Numbered from the stretch's first letter, positions 26,549-39,630 are shown. The stretch is 64,000 nt of DNA from Odobenus rosmarus divergens (GCF_000321225.1 NW_004450267.1:6491534-6555533); one strand, 5' to 3'. Numbers and translations are program-made. Notes: generated by a model not told the origin, from the sequence alone.

Positions 26549-26717
26549 TTTTTTTTGAGAGAGAGAATGAGATAGAGCACGAGAAGGGGGTAGGGTCAGA
26601 GGGAGAAGCAGACTCCCCGCCGAGCAGGGAGCCCGATGCGGAACTCGATCCTGGGACTCCAGGATCATGACCTGAGCTGAAGGCAATCGCTTAACCAACT
26701 GAGCCACCCCGGTGCCC
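26549..26717 (-). repeat. SINEC, antisense
   Basis: T-run, GAGAGAGAGAATGAGATAGA, CTCGATCCTGGGACTCCAGG, GAGCCACCCCGGTGCCC. Target-site duplication GAAGCTGTCTTTT / GAAGCTATCTTTT. Confidence 0.95.
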
Positions 26718-27654
26718 TGAAGCTATCTTTTTGACAACTACTACTTATTATTCCAGAAGCCAATTGAGTGGATGACCAACATTCATGCTTTTCACATCTT
26801 GAATTCATTAAGTTTTCAGATGTCTGGATTGGCTGACAAAACTTTTTTTTATTTGTTGATAAGTTTTTCATTTGACAGACTTTTAATGACACGTAGTTTC
26901 AGAATTCATATATTTATTTGGGCCTTTGGTGGAAGAGTGACTGAACTGTCTCGACACAGGATGAAGAAATAGGATTTAGATATTTAAGGCAATCTAAATT
27001 TACTTATCAAGGTCATTCATTCTTATTTTTCTGAATACTTTTAAGATCCTTAGATGTTATCTCTGAAGTTTCTGTTTTTCAAAAATTCTTAAATGTTATT
27101 ATCATTTTCAACTCTGATTTGAATATTATGGAAGTGTTTTGACATTCTTTGAAAGCAGCCACAATAATAGTAACTGCTTCTACCTATTTTATAACTTTAC
27201 TCTTCTGTAGATCTTTTGGAGAGTCGAACTTCATGATACTGTTAAGAAGCAACTGTCATAGGATTGACATCCTAATGTAGTTATTTATCTCCAGCTTCAT
27301 CTCCTGTGCTGCTTTTATGCCGTTTGTGTTACTGATTATTGATGGAAGTACTTCCTACTCTTTATTTCTTATAAGACTCTCTGTTGTCTCTTTCTCACAG
27401 CTGTGTAAAGAAGCTGATAGACAAATTAGAAGTTTATTGATTCCCCCTCCCCCATATATTTTCATCTATCTGTAAATTCTATACAGGGCTTAACTGATTC
27501 TTCTTTACCTACATTTCATTATTTTGATTTTGACTTTTTAAGGGCACATAAAGAATAACTGCTGAGCAAGAACTTTCAGTGTGCATTTTTAATTATCCTA
27601 GAAAATATATTCAATCAACTCTTAATTACCTTGGGGAATTGACTAAATTATAGA

Positions 27655-27840
27655 TTTTTTTTTAAAGATTTTAGTTATTTATATGAGAGGGTGTGAGTGA
27701 GCAGGTCGGGGGGCAGAAGGAGAGGGAGAAGCAGATTCCCCACTGAGCAGGGAGCCCAATGAAGGGCTCGATCCCAGGACTTTGGGATCATGACCTGAGC
27801 CAAAGGCAGATGTTTAACAACTGAGCCACCCAGGCGCCCC
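27655..27840 (-). repeat. SINEC, antisense
   Basis: TTTTTAAAGATTTTAGTTAT, a GA-rich body, CTCGATCCCAGGACTTTGGG and GAGCCACCCAGGCGCCCC as the reversed head. Confidence 0.95.
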
Positions 27841-29018
27841 AGATTAATTATTTAAAATTTAAAAAGACAAATACAATTGTGAAAAAAATAAAATGAATAC
27901 CAGCACAAAAAGAGCATTACATATTGCTGTTGTTTGAAGTTGCATAGTATTCTATATATAGGCCTGTTATGCTTATATAGTGGAAGAACTGTCTTCATCC
28001 TTAAAATTCAGTCAGGTATGTTCTTGTCTACATCACCTTTTAGTTCTCTATCATTGGTTGGAGGGGAGGGACCTGGAGTCTGATCAGTGGTAACTCTATA
28101 GAGTTTTGGAGGTCTGACTTTATCCCTGCAGAAAAATCTGTCTGTTAAGACATTTTATTTTTCTAATGTCAGATTTGGGAGGAAATAGAGGACGGACTCA
28201 TGGGAACCTGAAACTGAAAGGTATTAATTTAAAATGTTAGGATTCATTGAAAAATACAAAGGTTTCCCTTATGCAGACACCATGGGCATAAAAAATTAGG
28301 GACTGAGTAGGAGACATTTGAGGGCCTTTTATTAAGGAGGTGAGATGTTAAGCAGGGGTGGAGAAGAGAATGATTGTTCCAGGAAGAGGGAGTAGAGGTT
28401 ACCTACCAAAAACATTGCCTGATGTTCTGCTTAATCATTGAGACTTCTAGATGATTATTTAGTAGGAGAATTTGCTCAGCGGCTAACTGATATACGTAGG
28501 TTTTTTTATGATATTAAAAAGAATAAGATAGTAGTCAAGAAATAGACAATGGTAACAGACTATTTTAGCAGAATAATAGGATTTTTGGTCATTTCTTCCC
28601 TTGTATTTCATGTGATATTTTGTATTTCTAAGCTGTTACATTTGCTCTGCTTTTACATTTTGGATGACAGTTCTTGAATGGTAAATATGTTCCTGAATAT
28701 TGTGTATAAACAAAGTTTACATTAAATCATTATAGTGCTGAATTGAAAGTTGAAGCTATTGCTTCTTTTAACAGTCTGTATTTATTTGCTCAGCGGTGTT
28801 TGGGTTTTAGATTAATTAATTAGCTATTAAAGTTTTTGCCCCTGCAGGGAAGTAACTTATGAAACTAATTGCAATCTTTTTTCTCTCTCATTGCAACAGT
28901 TTCTTTTATAATGAGATTTCTTAGGAATACCACTGTCATACTCTGGCAAAGTAATGATGGCCTGAATTTATGAACAAGACATTGACTAAAAATTGAATGG
29001 AATGGAGATGAAGGATAT

Positions 29019-29207
29019 ATTTTTTTTTAAAGATTTTATTTATTTATCTGACAGAGCGAGAGCAGGAACACAAGCAGGGGGAGTGGGAGAGGGAGAAGCA
29101 GGCTTCCTGCTGAGCAGGGAGCCCGATGCGGGGCTTGATCCCAGGACCCTGGGATCATGACCTGAGCTGAAGGCAGACGCTTAACGACTGAGCCACCCAG
29201 GTGCCCC
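29019..29207 (-). repeat. SINEC, antisense, with target-site duplication
   Basis: TTTTTAAAGATTTTATTTAT, GATCCCAGGACCCTGGGATC, GAGCCACCCAGGTGCCCC. The 11-mer ATGAAGGATAT occurs at 29008-29018 and 29212-29222. It landed just upstream of the hAT transposase fossil. Confidence 0.96.
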
Positions 29208-29333
29208 AGATATGAAGGATATTTTAAAGGAAGATTAAGTATAGATGAAATTTAATAGTTTAAACAGAAGCAACTAACAGAGTGAAAGTAGTAAAGGCTA
29301 TTGGTTTTTAAATTTTTAATATGGTACCCTGGT

Positions 29334-30640
29334 TTTCAAATGAAACCCTACATGGAGCAACATCAATAGTCAATAAGAAAACAAGGCAAGTGATTTCAAA
29401 TGGTTTCCTTGGCTCTTGATGAGTTGACAGATGTTACCAATACTACCCAGTTGTTAATTTATTCAAGGAGACAATGCCAAGTTGGAAGTGACTGAAGAAT
29501 TAGCCTTTGTGGAATAACTGTAGGCAAGAATATTTTCAAAATGGAATAATACATTTTAAATGGTTGAATTGCATGGTATGTGAATTAAATCTTAATAAAG
29601 ATAGTTTTTAATTTCCTTAAAAAGAATACATGAGAAAACATTATTTCAGTATATAATCCAAAGTGGACTCCACTAAGATGTATTAACAGATGATGATGGG
29701 AGAAGTATGTGTGGAGCAGAAAAAGAAAATGTAAAGCATTTAAAGCTTATGGGCTATTCATTGTATTACATGAGCAGTACTTTGTGGAAAACATTTTGAA
29801 TTTATTATGTGTCACTGAACCAATAGTGTCAACAGCAATCTTCATTTGGTGTAATGGATTTAACCATTATTGCTCCCAGGAATTTTCGTCTGAGACAGAA
29901 GTGAACATCCTGACTTACCCTACTCTGTGGCAGTTTAATATGTTAGAATTGGTCAAGTTTCATTGGGAGCTTTTGAGTATAGATCTAAGATTAAATTTTT
30001 CTGAATGAGAACTACTCTCAACCACTCTTTTATAGGACACTGGAAAATGGCTTTGGAAATTAGCTTTTACTGAAGACTTGAAAATGTTTCTTACTTAATT
30101 AAACCTAATACTACGAGGGGAAAACCGTGCTTATAGTGAAACTTCTATTGTACAGTTGTTTTGACAGCTGCTAATGTGGAATCATAAAATGCTGCTTTAT
30201 ACACTTCGCATGTTGTTACAAGTTACAACAAGAAGCAAAATCTCCATTTCCACACACATATGGGTTAGATATGTTTTCCAGCCTCAAACTATATTTTCAT
30301 CAGATTTTAGACCTTGATGTGAGTGCAAAAGAAATTTCCATATTTCACGACCATTAAACAGTAATTCTACCTCCTTTTCAGTTGGAAGTAATTAATCTGC
30401 AATGTAATGTCATGCAAAAGGCAAATATCAAGAAAATAATCTAATAGAATTCTAGAAATGCCTTCCAAGTGATGAATGACTCTTTAATTAAAATTATATT
30501 TTCCTGGATTAATGTCAGTATTTTGTGACAAAACAGTTTTAAAGAATATGTAAAATCTCATTACAGATAGATTAGCATTAGCAGATAAACATTTGTAATC
30601 AACTTTGACGATAGGGAACAACTAACTTTGAACCCCAATT
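29334..30640 (+). pseudogene. hAT-family (Charlie/ZBED-like) transposase fossil
   Basis: One + strand frame keeps recognisable pieces of a hAT DNA-transposon transposase, separated by stops. At 29406-29468 it reads LALDELTDVTNTTQLLIY, matching the family's LxLDESTD catalytic-region signature (the usual Ser is Leu here). At 29709-30008 a 99-codon stretch contains VLHEQYFVENILN and NHYCSQEFSSET. At 30048 it reads WLWKLAFTEDLKMF, like the family's WLxKLAYLxDIF block. Beyond 30.1 kb stops and indels are frequent. It is a dead mobile-element gene inside a ZNF148 intron; the ends and terminal repeats were not found. The 99-codon frame alone is not a functional gene. Confidence 0.72.
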
Positions 30641-31550
30641 CAGTGATAATGCTACCTCCTCCCATAAAAAATAATTCCGGTCTTACCATTAATATATCTG
30701 TGTGGTCAAAGTTATATTCTATTATTCTGTTTTTCTGTTATTATTATTATATTATTATGTATTATATATTATCATCATTATGTGTTGAATCTCATCAGTA
30801 AAAATATGTGGAAGCTTTTTTCTCTTTTGTTATATGAGTATGTATGCAATATCCTTGATTTTACCTCTTTACCCACAAAGCTTAATATATTTACTATCTG
30901 GCTCTTTATAGACAAGTTTGCTGACTGCTATCAAAATTTATTCTTTGGATGTCCTACTCTCTCAGTTCTTAAACCTCTGCTTTGTTGGTGATCTTGCCAT
31001 TCATTCTACTTCACTCTTGGTCATACCTTAGGCTAGTGGCTACCAAACCTTAATCTCTTCATGATTTGTTTCTCATTTTCCAAGCATTGCCTCCTATAAT
31101 TTCTGCTGATGCCTTCTTATACTTAGTTTTCAACAGTCTTTTGTCTCTACTAGGACCTATAATCCAGTGATTCTACCTCTCTTTCACTAGCATTCCTTTT
31201 CCTCATCTCTTTCCTTTCCAGTTTAAATTCTGTCCTCATTTATCATAATCACTCTCTTGATACACTCATGCTTTCTGCTGTCTCTCATACATAATACTCA
31301 CTTGGCTAAATGACAACTTTGGGAAATTTAATTCCTTCCATCTCTGGAATAAAACAGAAAGCTATGCTGAATTAGGGTCACCTTAAATGTTAAGCAGGGC
31401 CTTTAATACCTGCTGGAAAGCATATAGTTCCTTAGTCCATTCAGTCTACCACTCATCTAGATGGGATCCATATTTCAGCACATGGGCCAGTTCCATCTGC
31501 TGCCTGTTAATTGTAATTAAAATTGTATTAGAACATAGCTGTAGTCATTC

Positions 31551-31739
31551 TTTTTTTTTTTTTAAAGAATTTTTATTTATTTGACAGATTGGGAGTGTAA
31601 GGAGGCAGAGTAGCAGGGAGAGGGAGAAGCAGGCTCCCTGCTGAGCAAGGAGCCAGATGTGGGGCTCAGTCCCAGGATCCTGGGACTATGATCTGAGCCG
31701 AAGGCAGTCGCTTAACCGACTGAGCCACCCAGGTGCCCT
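31551..31739 (-). repeat. SINEC, antisense
   Basis: T-run, AAAGAATTTTTATTTATTTG, GTCCCAGGATCCTGGGACTA and GAGCCACCCAGGTGCCC as the reversed head. Confidence 0.95.
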
Positions 31740-32350
31740 GTAGGTACATCCATTCTTTTATGGAATATCAGTGGGTGTTTTCTCCCTACAAGTAGCAGAA
31801 TTGAGTAGCTGTAAGAGATTGTAGGACTCTCAAAGCCTAAAATATTTACTATCTGATCTTTTACAGAAAAAGCTTGCCTACCTTTCTCCCCAATGAATAT
31901 TTCATGCCTTCTCCTTTTTATAAACCTCCAGCATTTCCTCCTACTCTCTCACTTTCAGCTGATTTCCTGATTCCTATTTCATTGAGAAGATCAAAATAAT
32001 CAAAGGAGAACTTCAGTTAGTTCCTAGTACCTATGTATTCATCAGTGAGTTGGAAAGTTTTGATCTTTTGGAGGAAGATGGGCTAATAATAGTGATTTAC
32101 TTTATTTTGCAAAATAGCTGGGAATTATTCTAATGTTTTGTATAGATACACATTTAAATTTGTTTAAATTTTCATTACCTTTTTCATCTTAAGGGAAATG
32201 TTTTCTTGACTTCAGACTTCTTTTTTTCATTATTTTAAACTAAGGTCCAATTTACATACAATAAGCTTTACTATTTTTAGTGTATACACTGTATATACAA
32301 ATGTATAGACATACATTTGTGTAAGCACACCACAGTCAAGCTACAGAACA

Positions 32351-32478
32351 GGGAGCGCCTGGCTGGCTTAGTTGGTTAAATGTCCGACTCTTGATCTCAG
32401 TTCAGGTCTTGATCTCAGGGTCATGAGTTCAAGCCCTGTGTTAGGCTCCACACTGGGCATGGAGCCTACTTAAAAAGG
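32351..32478 (+). repeat. SINEC (older subtype), sense orientation, first of a tandem pair
   Basis: GGGAGCGCCTGGCTGGCTTA head, CCGACTCTTGATCTCAG body, ends ATGGAGCCTACTTAAAAA. It lies inside the L1 at 32.2-33.5 kb. Confidence 0.93.
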
Positions 32479-32655
32479 GAGGGGCGCCTGGGTGGTTCTG
32501 TCGGTTAAAGCATCCGACCGTTTTTTTCACCTCACGGTCATGAGATCGAGCCCCGTGCTGGGCTCCGTGCTAGGCATGGAGGCTGCTTAAGATTCTCTGT
32601 CTCCCTCTCCCTCTGCCCCCTGCCTTGTGCTCTCGCTCTCTAAAAAGAAAAACAG
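32479..32655 (+). repeat. SINEC, sense orientation, second of a tandem pair
   Basis: Starts GGAGGGGCGCCTGGGTGG directly after the A-tail of the previous element and runs through a CT-rich stretch to an A-rich end. Tail-to-head insertion into a SINE poly(A) is a common way for such pairs to arise. Confidence 0.93.
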
Positions 32656-34526
32656 ATATAGAACAGTTCCATCACTCCCCAAAATTCCCTCCATATCTTT
32701 TTGAGGTTAACTCCTCCCCAATTCCCATCCTTTGCCTCTTTCAGAATATTCTATAAATTAAATCATATGGAGGTAACCTTTGAGTCTGGCTTCTTCCACT
32801 TATGATAGTGCATTTGAGAGTCCTCCTTGTTGTTGATGTATCAGTGTTTCATTCTTTATTTCTGAGCATTCTGTTGTATGGATATACTGCAGTTGGTTCA
32901 CGCGTTCTCCAGTTGAAGTATATTTGCGTTGTTTGTAGTTTTTGGTGCTTATGAATGAAGCTTCTTTAAACATTTGCTATAAAAATTTGCATGCAGCTTT
33001 TTTGTGAACATATTTTCACTTCGCTTGGGGAGCTACCTAGAAGTAGAATTGTGGATCATATCATAAGTGTTTAACTTTTATAAGAAACCACTAAACTGTT
33101 TTCCAAGTGACTGTACCATTTTGTCTTTTATAGTAACTTAGGAGCCTTCCGTTTCATCTGTATCCTTGACAGCACTTGACATTGTCACATTTCTTTATTT
33201 TAGTCATTCTAACAGGTGTGGTTTTAACTTGGATTTCATTAAGGACCAAACATGTTGAGCATCTTTTCATGTGCTCATTTGCAGTCTGCGTGCAAATACA
33301 CATATTTGGGGGATGGTTAAGTGTCTCTTTGATTCTTTTGCCCATTAAAAAAATTAGATTGTTTGTTCTTATTGTGAGTTTTGAGTGTTCGTTATGTACT
33401 TATTTCAGATATGTGATATGTAGTTTTTTCTCCCATAAACTTGTTTTTTTGAATTAACAGAAAAATCATTGTTTTCTTGAAAGACCTCTTGGTATTTTCC
33501 AAAATAATGTTACATTTAATTTCATTTTTATATACAATACTAACTTCATATTTCTAAGTGTAATATAAAATAAAAAGTAAAATGGTAATGAATCTACATT
33601 AGTTATTTTTTGAAATACGCAGAAATCCAAACTAAAAATTTGGTAGAAATATTAGGCTTCATTTTTCTGCCTATTAATATGGAACATAAGTTTTATTATA
33701 TATTTCAAAGAATATTATGAATAACTTTTTGTATCTAGTAGATAATATGTGTTCTTACATAACCTCTATCATCTAAAAAACTGGTTAAACTGATTTCACA
33801 TCAGTGTTTAGTACCAGACTGAAGCACTAAAAGAATTTAATTTACATCGTATGGAAAGTAAATTACCTTTGGAAAATATTTTTAACATGTAACTTTTGTA
33901 TTTATTCTAATTACATAGAATGCAATTTGTCAGATTCATGCTTTGCAGCAATTAAAATGCTGTTACCACATTATGTATTAAATACATGGCACAATCTCAG
34001 TAAGCAAAGATCCTCATTCACAGTGAATAATCTAAAAATCTAAAAGTCCATAATGAAATTCATAGGGACTTGGTACTATTAGAACAGATTATAAAAAACA
34101 ATTTTAGAAGTACTATTGTAAAAGTATTGTACTTGCTACTAAGTTTTAAAGCAGTCAGGCAGTTTGCTTATCAACATATTTTGAAAGTTGACAGGAAATG
34201 GGAAAGAGAAGCATTTATTTTGAAAAGCCAGAATCTTGGGCTTGCTATAAAATAAACCCATCTCAAATTGGCCTAACCTATTTGGGGATTTAGTTTATCA
34301 GCCCCTACACCAAGTGCTCAGAAGAAAGGGTGAACCCTCTTTAAAAGACATTAACATTAACATCATCCAGAGCCTTTACAATTTTTCATACATAGTGTTT
34401 TGCATTCAGTGCATACCAAATGATAGGACAGAATCACAGAAAGGTAAGAAGAAAAATAGACAATAAAAACAGTCTCTTGGGTGGCTGAGATAATAAGAGT
34501 TATTTGAAAAGGACTTTAAGTTTTAT

Positions 34527-34723
34527 TTATTTTTAAAGATTTATTATTTATTTGACAGAGAGAGAGAGAGCACAAGCAGGTGGAGTGGCAGGCAGAGGGA
34601 GAGGGAAAGCAGGCTCTCTCCCTGCTGAGCAGAGAGCCCAATGTGGGACTTGATCCCAGGACCCTGAGATCATGACCTGAGCTGAAGGCAGACGCTTAAC
34701 TGACTGAGCCACCCAGGCACCCC
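34527..34723 (-). repeat. SINEC, antisense
   Basis: TTTTTAAAGATTTATTATTT, CTTGATCCCAGGACCCTGAG and GAGCCACCCAGGCACCCC. Flanking AGGACTTTA on both sides. Confidence 0.95.
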
Positions 34724-34989
34724 AGGACTTTACATTTTAAACTGTGACTAATATGTTTTAAGAAAATCATAGAAAAGGTATAGAAAATAGGTAAAAAGAT
34801 GGAGAATTTTACCAGAGAATTGCTGTCCATAAAAAAAGAAAACGAAAATTCTAGAATTGAAAAAATAATTGATATACAGACTATATATAACATAGGCTTA
34901 ATGGAAGAATAGAGATAATGAAAGAGAAGGTTAGTGAAATAGAAGATATCACTAGAAAATATCACAGAGGGGAAGAAAGACATGGGCTA

Positions 34990-36360
34990 TAACCTTTTTC
35001 AGCTGGGATATAGAAAGCGCTAGTCATGATATAAAAAACAGACAAATTGGGTTACATTAATTTTAAGACTTTCTATTCATTAAAGACTCCATTAAGAAAG
35101 TGAAAACTAAGCCTGACATGTACAGAATTCCTACTAGTCTATTATGGAAAAGACAAGCTAATAGAAGAGTGGGCAGAACTCTTAAGCAGCCACTTAACAC
35201 ACATAAAGGATATCCAGATGATTAGTAAACATGGGAAAGGGTACTCAGTTTCATTAGCCATAAGGAAAATTACTTAAGATTGTAATCTGATACCATTTGA
35301 ACACACCCCAGAATGGCTAAAATGAAAAATAAACACTGTACAAAGTACTTACAAGGATGTGGATCACTTGGAACTCTTACGTACTACTAGCAGGTATGTA
35401 AATTGGGACATCCACTCTAGGAAACTGTCTGCCAAGGCTGCAAATACACAAACCCTAGGATCTGTCATTTTCACTCCTAGTGTTATGCTTATGTAGTGTA
35501 CATATATTCACCACGAGGCAAGTACAAGAATGTTAAAGCAGCATTGCTCTTAATAGCCCAAAATTCCATCAAGGATTCAATCAATAAATCCCAAGTACAC
35601 TCATATGATGGAATACTAAACATGATATTGTGGATAAATCTTAAAAGCATAACATTGAGTATAGCCAGACACAAACGAATACATATTGTATGACTCCATT
35701 CATTTGAAGCTCATAAACAAGGCAAAATGAATCATGCTTTAGGAATCAAGATAGTGATTACCGATTGAGAGGGGGTAGAAGTGCTTCTGTACTCATAATA
35801 TTCTGTTTCTTGGGTGGGTTGCTGTTTACACAGGTGTGTTCACCTTGAGAAAATTCATTAAACTACATTTATATATTTGTATACTTTTGTGTGGGTATAT
35901 TACATCTCATTAAATCTGTTTTTAGACTATGATTAGGGTATCTTCTGAGTACTTTTTTGTATGCTTTAAGATTTCCATTACAGTTTATTAAAAGGCAAAA
36001 ACTAATCTTTGGTGTTAGGAGTCTAGATAGTGGTTATCTTTGAGAGTTTGGTGACCAGGTGAGGCTTTATGAGGTGCTTAGAAAATGTTAGTAATGTTCT
36101 ATTTCTTGATTATGGGTGCTGGTTAAAGGAGTCAGTGGACTTTATGATTACTTTCTCTGTGACTTTTATACTCCGGTAAAAAAAGTTTGCTTGCTGAAAA
36201 TAAAGGAAGGAAGAAAAAAATAATGGGAAGAGTTAGATAAAATCGACTGGGTGTTGGTAATTATTAAAGCTGAGGGATGGGTACATGAGTACTCTTTATA
36301 TTCTTCTCTGCTTTTTGTGTATGTTTGAAAATATAATAATAATTAACATAAACTTTAGGG
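34990..36360 (+). mobile_element. Old L1 (L1M-type) 3' region, sense orientation
   Basis: Contains ACTCTTAAGCAGCCACTTAA, CAGTTTCATTAGCCATAAGG, ATGGCTAAAATGAAAAATAA, ACTCATATGATGGAATACTA and TATTGTATGACTCCATTCAT, the ordered landmarks of the L1 ORF2 end and 3' UTR. From about 35.94 kb a second L1M-like 3' end (TTCTTGATTATGGGTGCTGG) follows. It may be the same element or another. Confidence 0.78.
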
Positions 36361-36759
36361 ACAGACAGCACACGGTCGGTTGCCTGAGGAGGAGTAATGG
36401 AATGACAGAAGGGTGAGAGGAAGGGATTATACAGAGTAACAGGAAATTTTGTGGTTTTAGATGAATTCATTGTCTTGCTTGTGGTGATGCTTTCAGAGGT
36501 GTATTCCTTTGTAAAAACTTACCAAATAGCCAAATAGTGTGGGGAAAAAACAACAACAAGAAAACCTAGGTTCCAACTCCTGTTCTTTTCCTGTAGTTTC
36601 CTGACACTGACAGACACTTAGTACTTGCTAAATGAATTGATGAAAGCCTGGGGTGCAACTTGCTATATTATTGGTCCACAGTTTGGGATTGCTTTGAGAT
36701 AAACCATGAGGTAGATGCATTTGTTGCTGAGATGGCTTTTCTGGAGATGAAAGAATGCC

Positions 36760-36940
36760 ACCAGGGTTTGTTCCTAGGCCTGATTTATTAGTACTGTGAC
36801 TTTGGGCAAAAGTTTCCTAGCCTGGCAAATGGGGATAATGTACTTAATTGACAAGGATAGAGTTGATTTAAGTGTAAGAGTGCCCAGCAAGTGTTTGGCA
36901 CATAGTAGGTGCTCAATAAAATGTTAAGATTGAAGACATA
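36760..36940 (-). repeat. MIR SINE
   Basis: ACTGTGACTTTGGGCAAAAG, AAATGGGGATAATGTACTTA and TTTGGCACATAGTAGGTGCT are the reversed MIR landmarks. Confidence 0.8.
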
Positions 36941-37374
36941 AATAAGACAGGTGTTCTAGGTTGGAATGCATTTAAGATGACACTTAAAAAAATAATAGAG
37001 TACTTGAGACAGACTACTTCATGCTACGTTCCTAGAACTGTGGTGCTTGTTTGTTGTCTTTATTTAATTGACGGCTGAAATCAGAAAAGATAGCTGCTTG
37101 AAATTTCACTAATTCTGAGTCACACTATATCTGGGTTTTTGCCTAAAAGTTCTGTTTATGTTCCTTGCCCACGTTAGAGAGCACCTATACCGTATTTCTC
37201 AAATGCATTGTATATGAAATAAAAGTGTAGGTTGCAGTTAATATAAAAAGGCAAATCATTTTATTGCAGCAGAATAAGAGATAATTGTAAGGGTGGGTGA
37301 AAAGTCGAAAGACCCTGATTAGGGCTCAGATTAGGAAAACAGATTTTAGTGATGAAAAAGGTCTATATATATAT

Positions 37375-37571
37375 ATTTTTTAAAGATTTTATTTCAGAGA
37401 GAGAAGGAGAGAATGAGCGAGAGAGCACAAGCAGGGGGAGCAGCAGAGAGAGAGGGAGAAGCAGGCTTCCCGCTGAGCAAGGGAGCCTGATGCGGGGCTC
37501 GATCCCAGGACCCTGGGATGATGACCTGGGCCGAAGGCAGACGCTCAACCGACTGACCCACCCAGGCATCC
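37375..37571 (-). repeat. SINEC, antisense
   Basis: TTTTTTAAAGATTTTATTTC, a GA-rich body, CTCGATCCCAGGACCCTGGG and CCCACCCAGGCATCC. A short TA run lies just left of it. Confidence 0.95.
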
Positions 37572-37960
37572 TGAAAAAAGTATATTTTTGAGAGAATGGT
37601 TCTTCATCTTTTGATACCGTAGTTAATTTTTTTTAAAAACGGGAAGAAAGCTGATGGGCATTTGTCCAGTCTTTATGAAGATAATACCATAAATAAGAAA
37701 GAAAATAAGCTGATGATGGGTTTCTTTCTTTTTATGCAGTGCAGTATACGGGATTCAGTGTAGAGTCAGTTGATTTGGTAACCTCTTTATGTGCTTAATG
37801 TAATCTTCATTGTTGATCTTTTATTCTAGAGCACTTGTTTTCAAGAGGTAGCTGGAAAAGGGGTTTATATTAAGTTCAAAATCAGACTAACATGTTTACA
37901 AAGTTAAGGTAGTGTTTAACTTAACTTACTGTTGTTTAAAATCTATTTTACGTTTTTAGA

Positions 37961-38159
37961 TTTTTTTTTTTTAAGATTTACTTATTTTTGAGAGAGAGCA
38001 TGAGCAGGAGGGGCAGAGGGGAGAGGGAGAGAGAATCTCAAGCAGACTCCGCACTGAGTGCAGAGGCTGACACAGGGCTTAATCCAAGGACCCTGAGATC
38101 ATGACCTGAGCTGAAACCAAGAGTCAGACGCTTAACCGACTGTGCCACCCAGGCACCCC
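37961..38159 (-). repeat. SINEC (older subtype), antisense
   Basis: T-run, AAGATTTACTTATTTTTGAG, GGACCCTGAGATCATGACCT, CCAAGAGTCAGACGCTTAAC, and reversed head GTGCCACCCAGGCACCCC. Confidence 0.94.
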
Positions 38160-38767
38160 ACATTTTGAGATTCTAACTTAAATTTCCTTTGGTATTTTAA
38201 TTTTGATTTTGTACTGCCTACATGTCATCATTGGGACATCAGTTACTTAGTTCTAATATGCTTAGATATTATTACAAGCTGTGTATTGGATGCACAGTAT
38301 ACAACTGTGTGATTAGATTTACTTACATTAACATCCAACAGAAAAATAAGGTGTGGAAATTGCCATAATTGTATTGTGTTGTTTATTTTTAGAATTAGGA
38401 CAGTGTTTGTTTTTCTCATGATTCCTAGACCAACTCGTACTTAAATCTTTAAAATTGTGAATCAGATCTGCCTGGGATGTTACTCTTACTGGAGGTGATT
38501 ATTTTTCAGTGTTGTCTACTTAATAAGGCAGAAGTCTAAAACTTAAGTCAAAAAACAGCTCCCCACCTGTCATTTGCTGTTTCATCTTAAGGAAACTAGA
38601 CCACTTAAAAAATTATAGTGCAAATGTATAATTTCATAGCTCCACAATAGAAAAGAAGCCTAGAGGAGATGAAAGAACTTTTTCTTCATTTTCTTTAAGT
38701 GGGGAAAGGTGATGACCCCAACTTGTTATTTTTTTTAAATGGGCAAACATTGATAATGTTTCTTTCT

Positions 38768-38954
38768 TTCTTTTTTTTTTTTAAAGAGAGAGCGCACGAG
38801 CAGGGTTGGGGGGTGGCAGTGGTGGGGGCAGGCTGAGGGAGGGAGAGAATCTTAAGCAGGCTCCATGTTCTCACGACCCTGAGATCGTGATCTGAGCTGA
38901 AGTCAACAATAGTCGGATGCTTAAGCTTAACCGACTGAGCCACTCATGCGCCCC
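38768..38954 (-). repeat. SINEC (older subtype), antisense
   Basis: T-run, AAAGAGAGAGCGCACGAGCA, a G-rich body, ACGACCCTGAGATCGTGATC and GAGCCACTCATGCGCCCC. Confidence 0.92.
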
Positions 38955-39419
38955 TGCCAGTTTCTGAAGTTGAAAATGGCGGGAGTTGAAGTTTCTCCCT
39001 GACCTCCATTCTAGGGAAAGAAAGCCATTCTATTCTACTGGAAAGGTTGGTTTTAAAACTTTGCTACCCAGAAAAATTACTTTTTCCATTAGTTAACTTA
39101 AGACTTCTGGTTTTTGTTTTTGTCAGTTTGATTTAACTGACATGTCTTCATGCTACTGTGGCAGCTTCACAGTTTTTATGTGATGACCTAATTTATACTT
39201 CATTGGTTGTAGTTTAGTCTCAGATTATTTCCTATAGAATATAGTTTCTGGCAGCTCTGCATCATGCATGTCTATTAGCACCATTTTTCGAATAGCAGTT
39301 GCTCACTTCGTGTCCCTGTCACATTTTGGTAATTCTTGGAGTATTTCAGACTTTCTCATTATTGTATTTGTTATGGTGATCCGTGATTACAGTTTGCTGA
39401 AAGCTTAGATGATGGTTAG

Positions 39420-39630
39420 CATTTTTTAGCAGTAATATGTTTTTAAATTGAGATGTGCTTTTTTTTAGGCACAATGTTATTGCACACTTAATAGACTATA
39501 ATAGAGTGTAAATATAGCTTTTATATGCACTGGGAAATTTAAAAATTCATTTGATTCATGTCATTGTGATATTTGCTTTATTGTGGTAGTCTAGAACTGA
39601 ATCCTGCAGTATCCCTGAGGGATGCTTGTA
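39420..39630 (+). repeat. Ancient interspersed repeat, unassigned family
   Basis: AATAGACTATAATAGAGTGT, TTTATATGCACTGGGAAATT, TTTATTGTGGTAGTCTAGAA, ATCCTGCAGTATCCCTGAGG: a widespread mammalian repeat end that I recognise but cannot name with certainty. Confidence 0.5.

Larger units (their letters stand above)
32235..33460 (-). mobile_element. Old L1 fragment, antisense, interrupted by two SINEs
   Basis: Left part 32235-32350 (TAAGGTCCAATTTACATACA) continues after the SINEs with the L1 3' UTR and ORF2 C-terminal side. On the minus strand, 33345-33154 reads HMKRCSTCLVLNEIQVKTT and PVRMTKIKKC, typical of the ORF2 C-terminus. Several stops; inactive. Confidence 0.82.

Noticed and set aside
29709..30008. 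99-codon frame as a separate gene
   Set aside because: It is one block of a stop-riddled hAT transposase fossil that also extends on both sides; annotated as part of that fossil.
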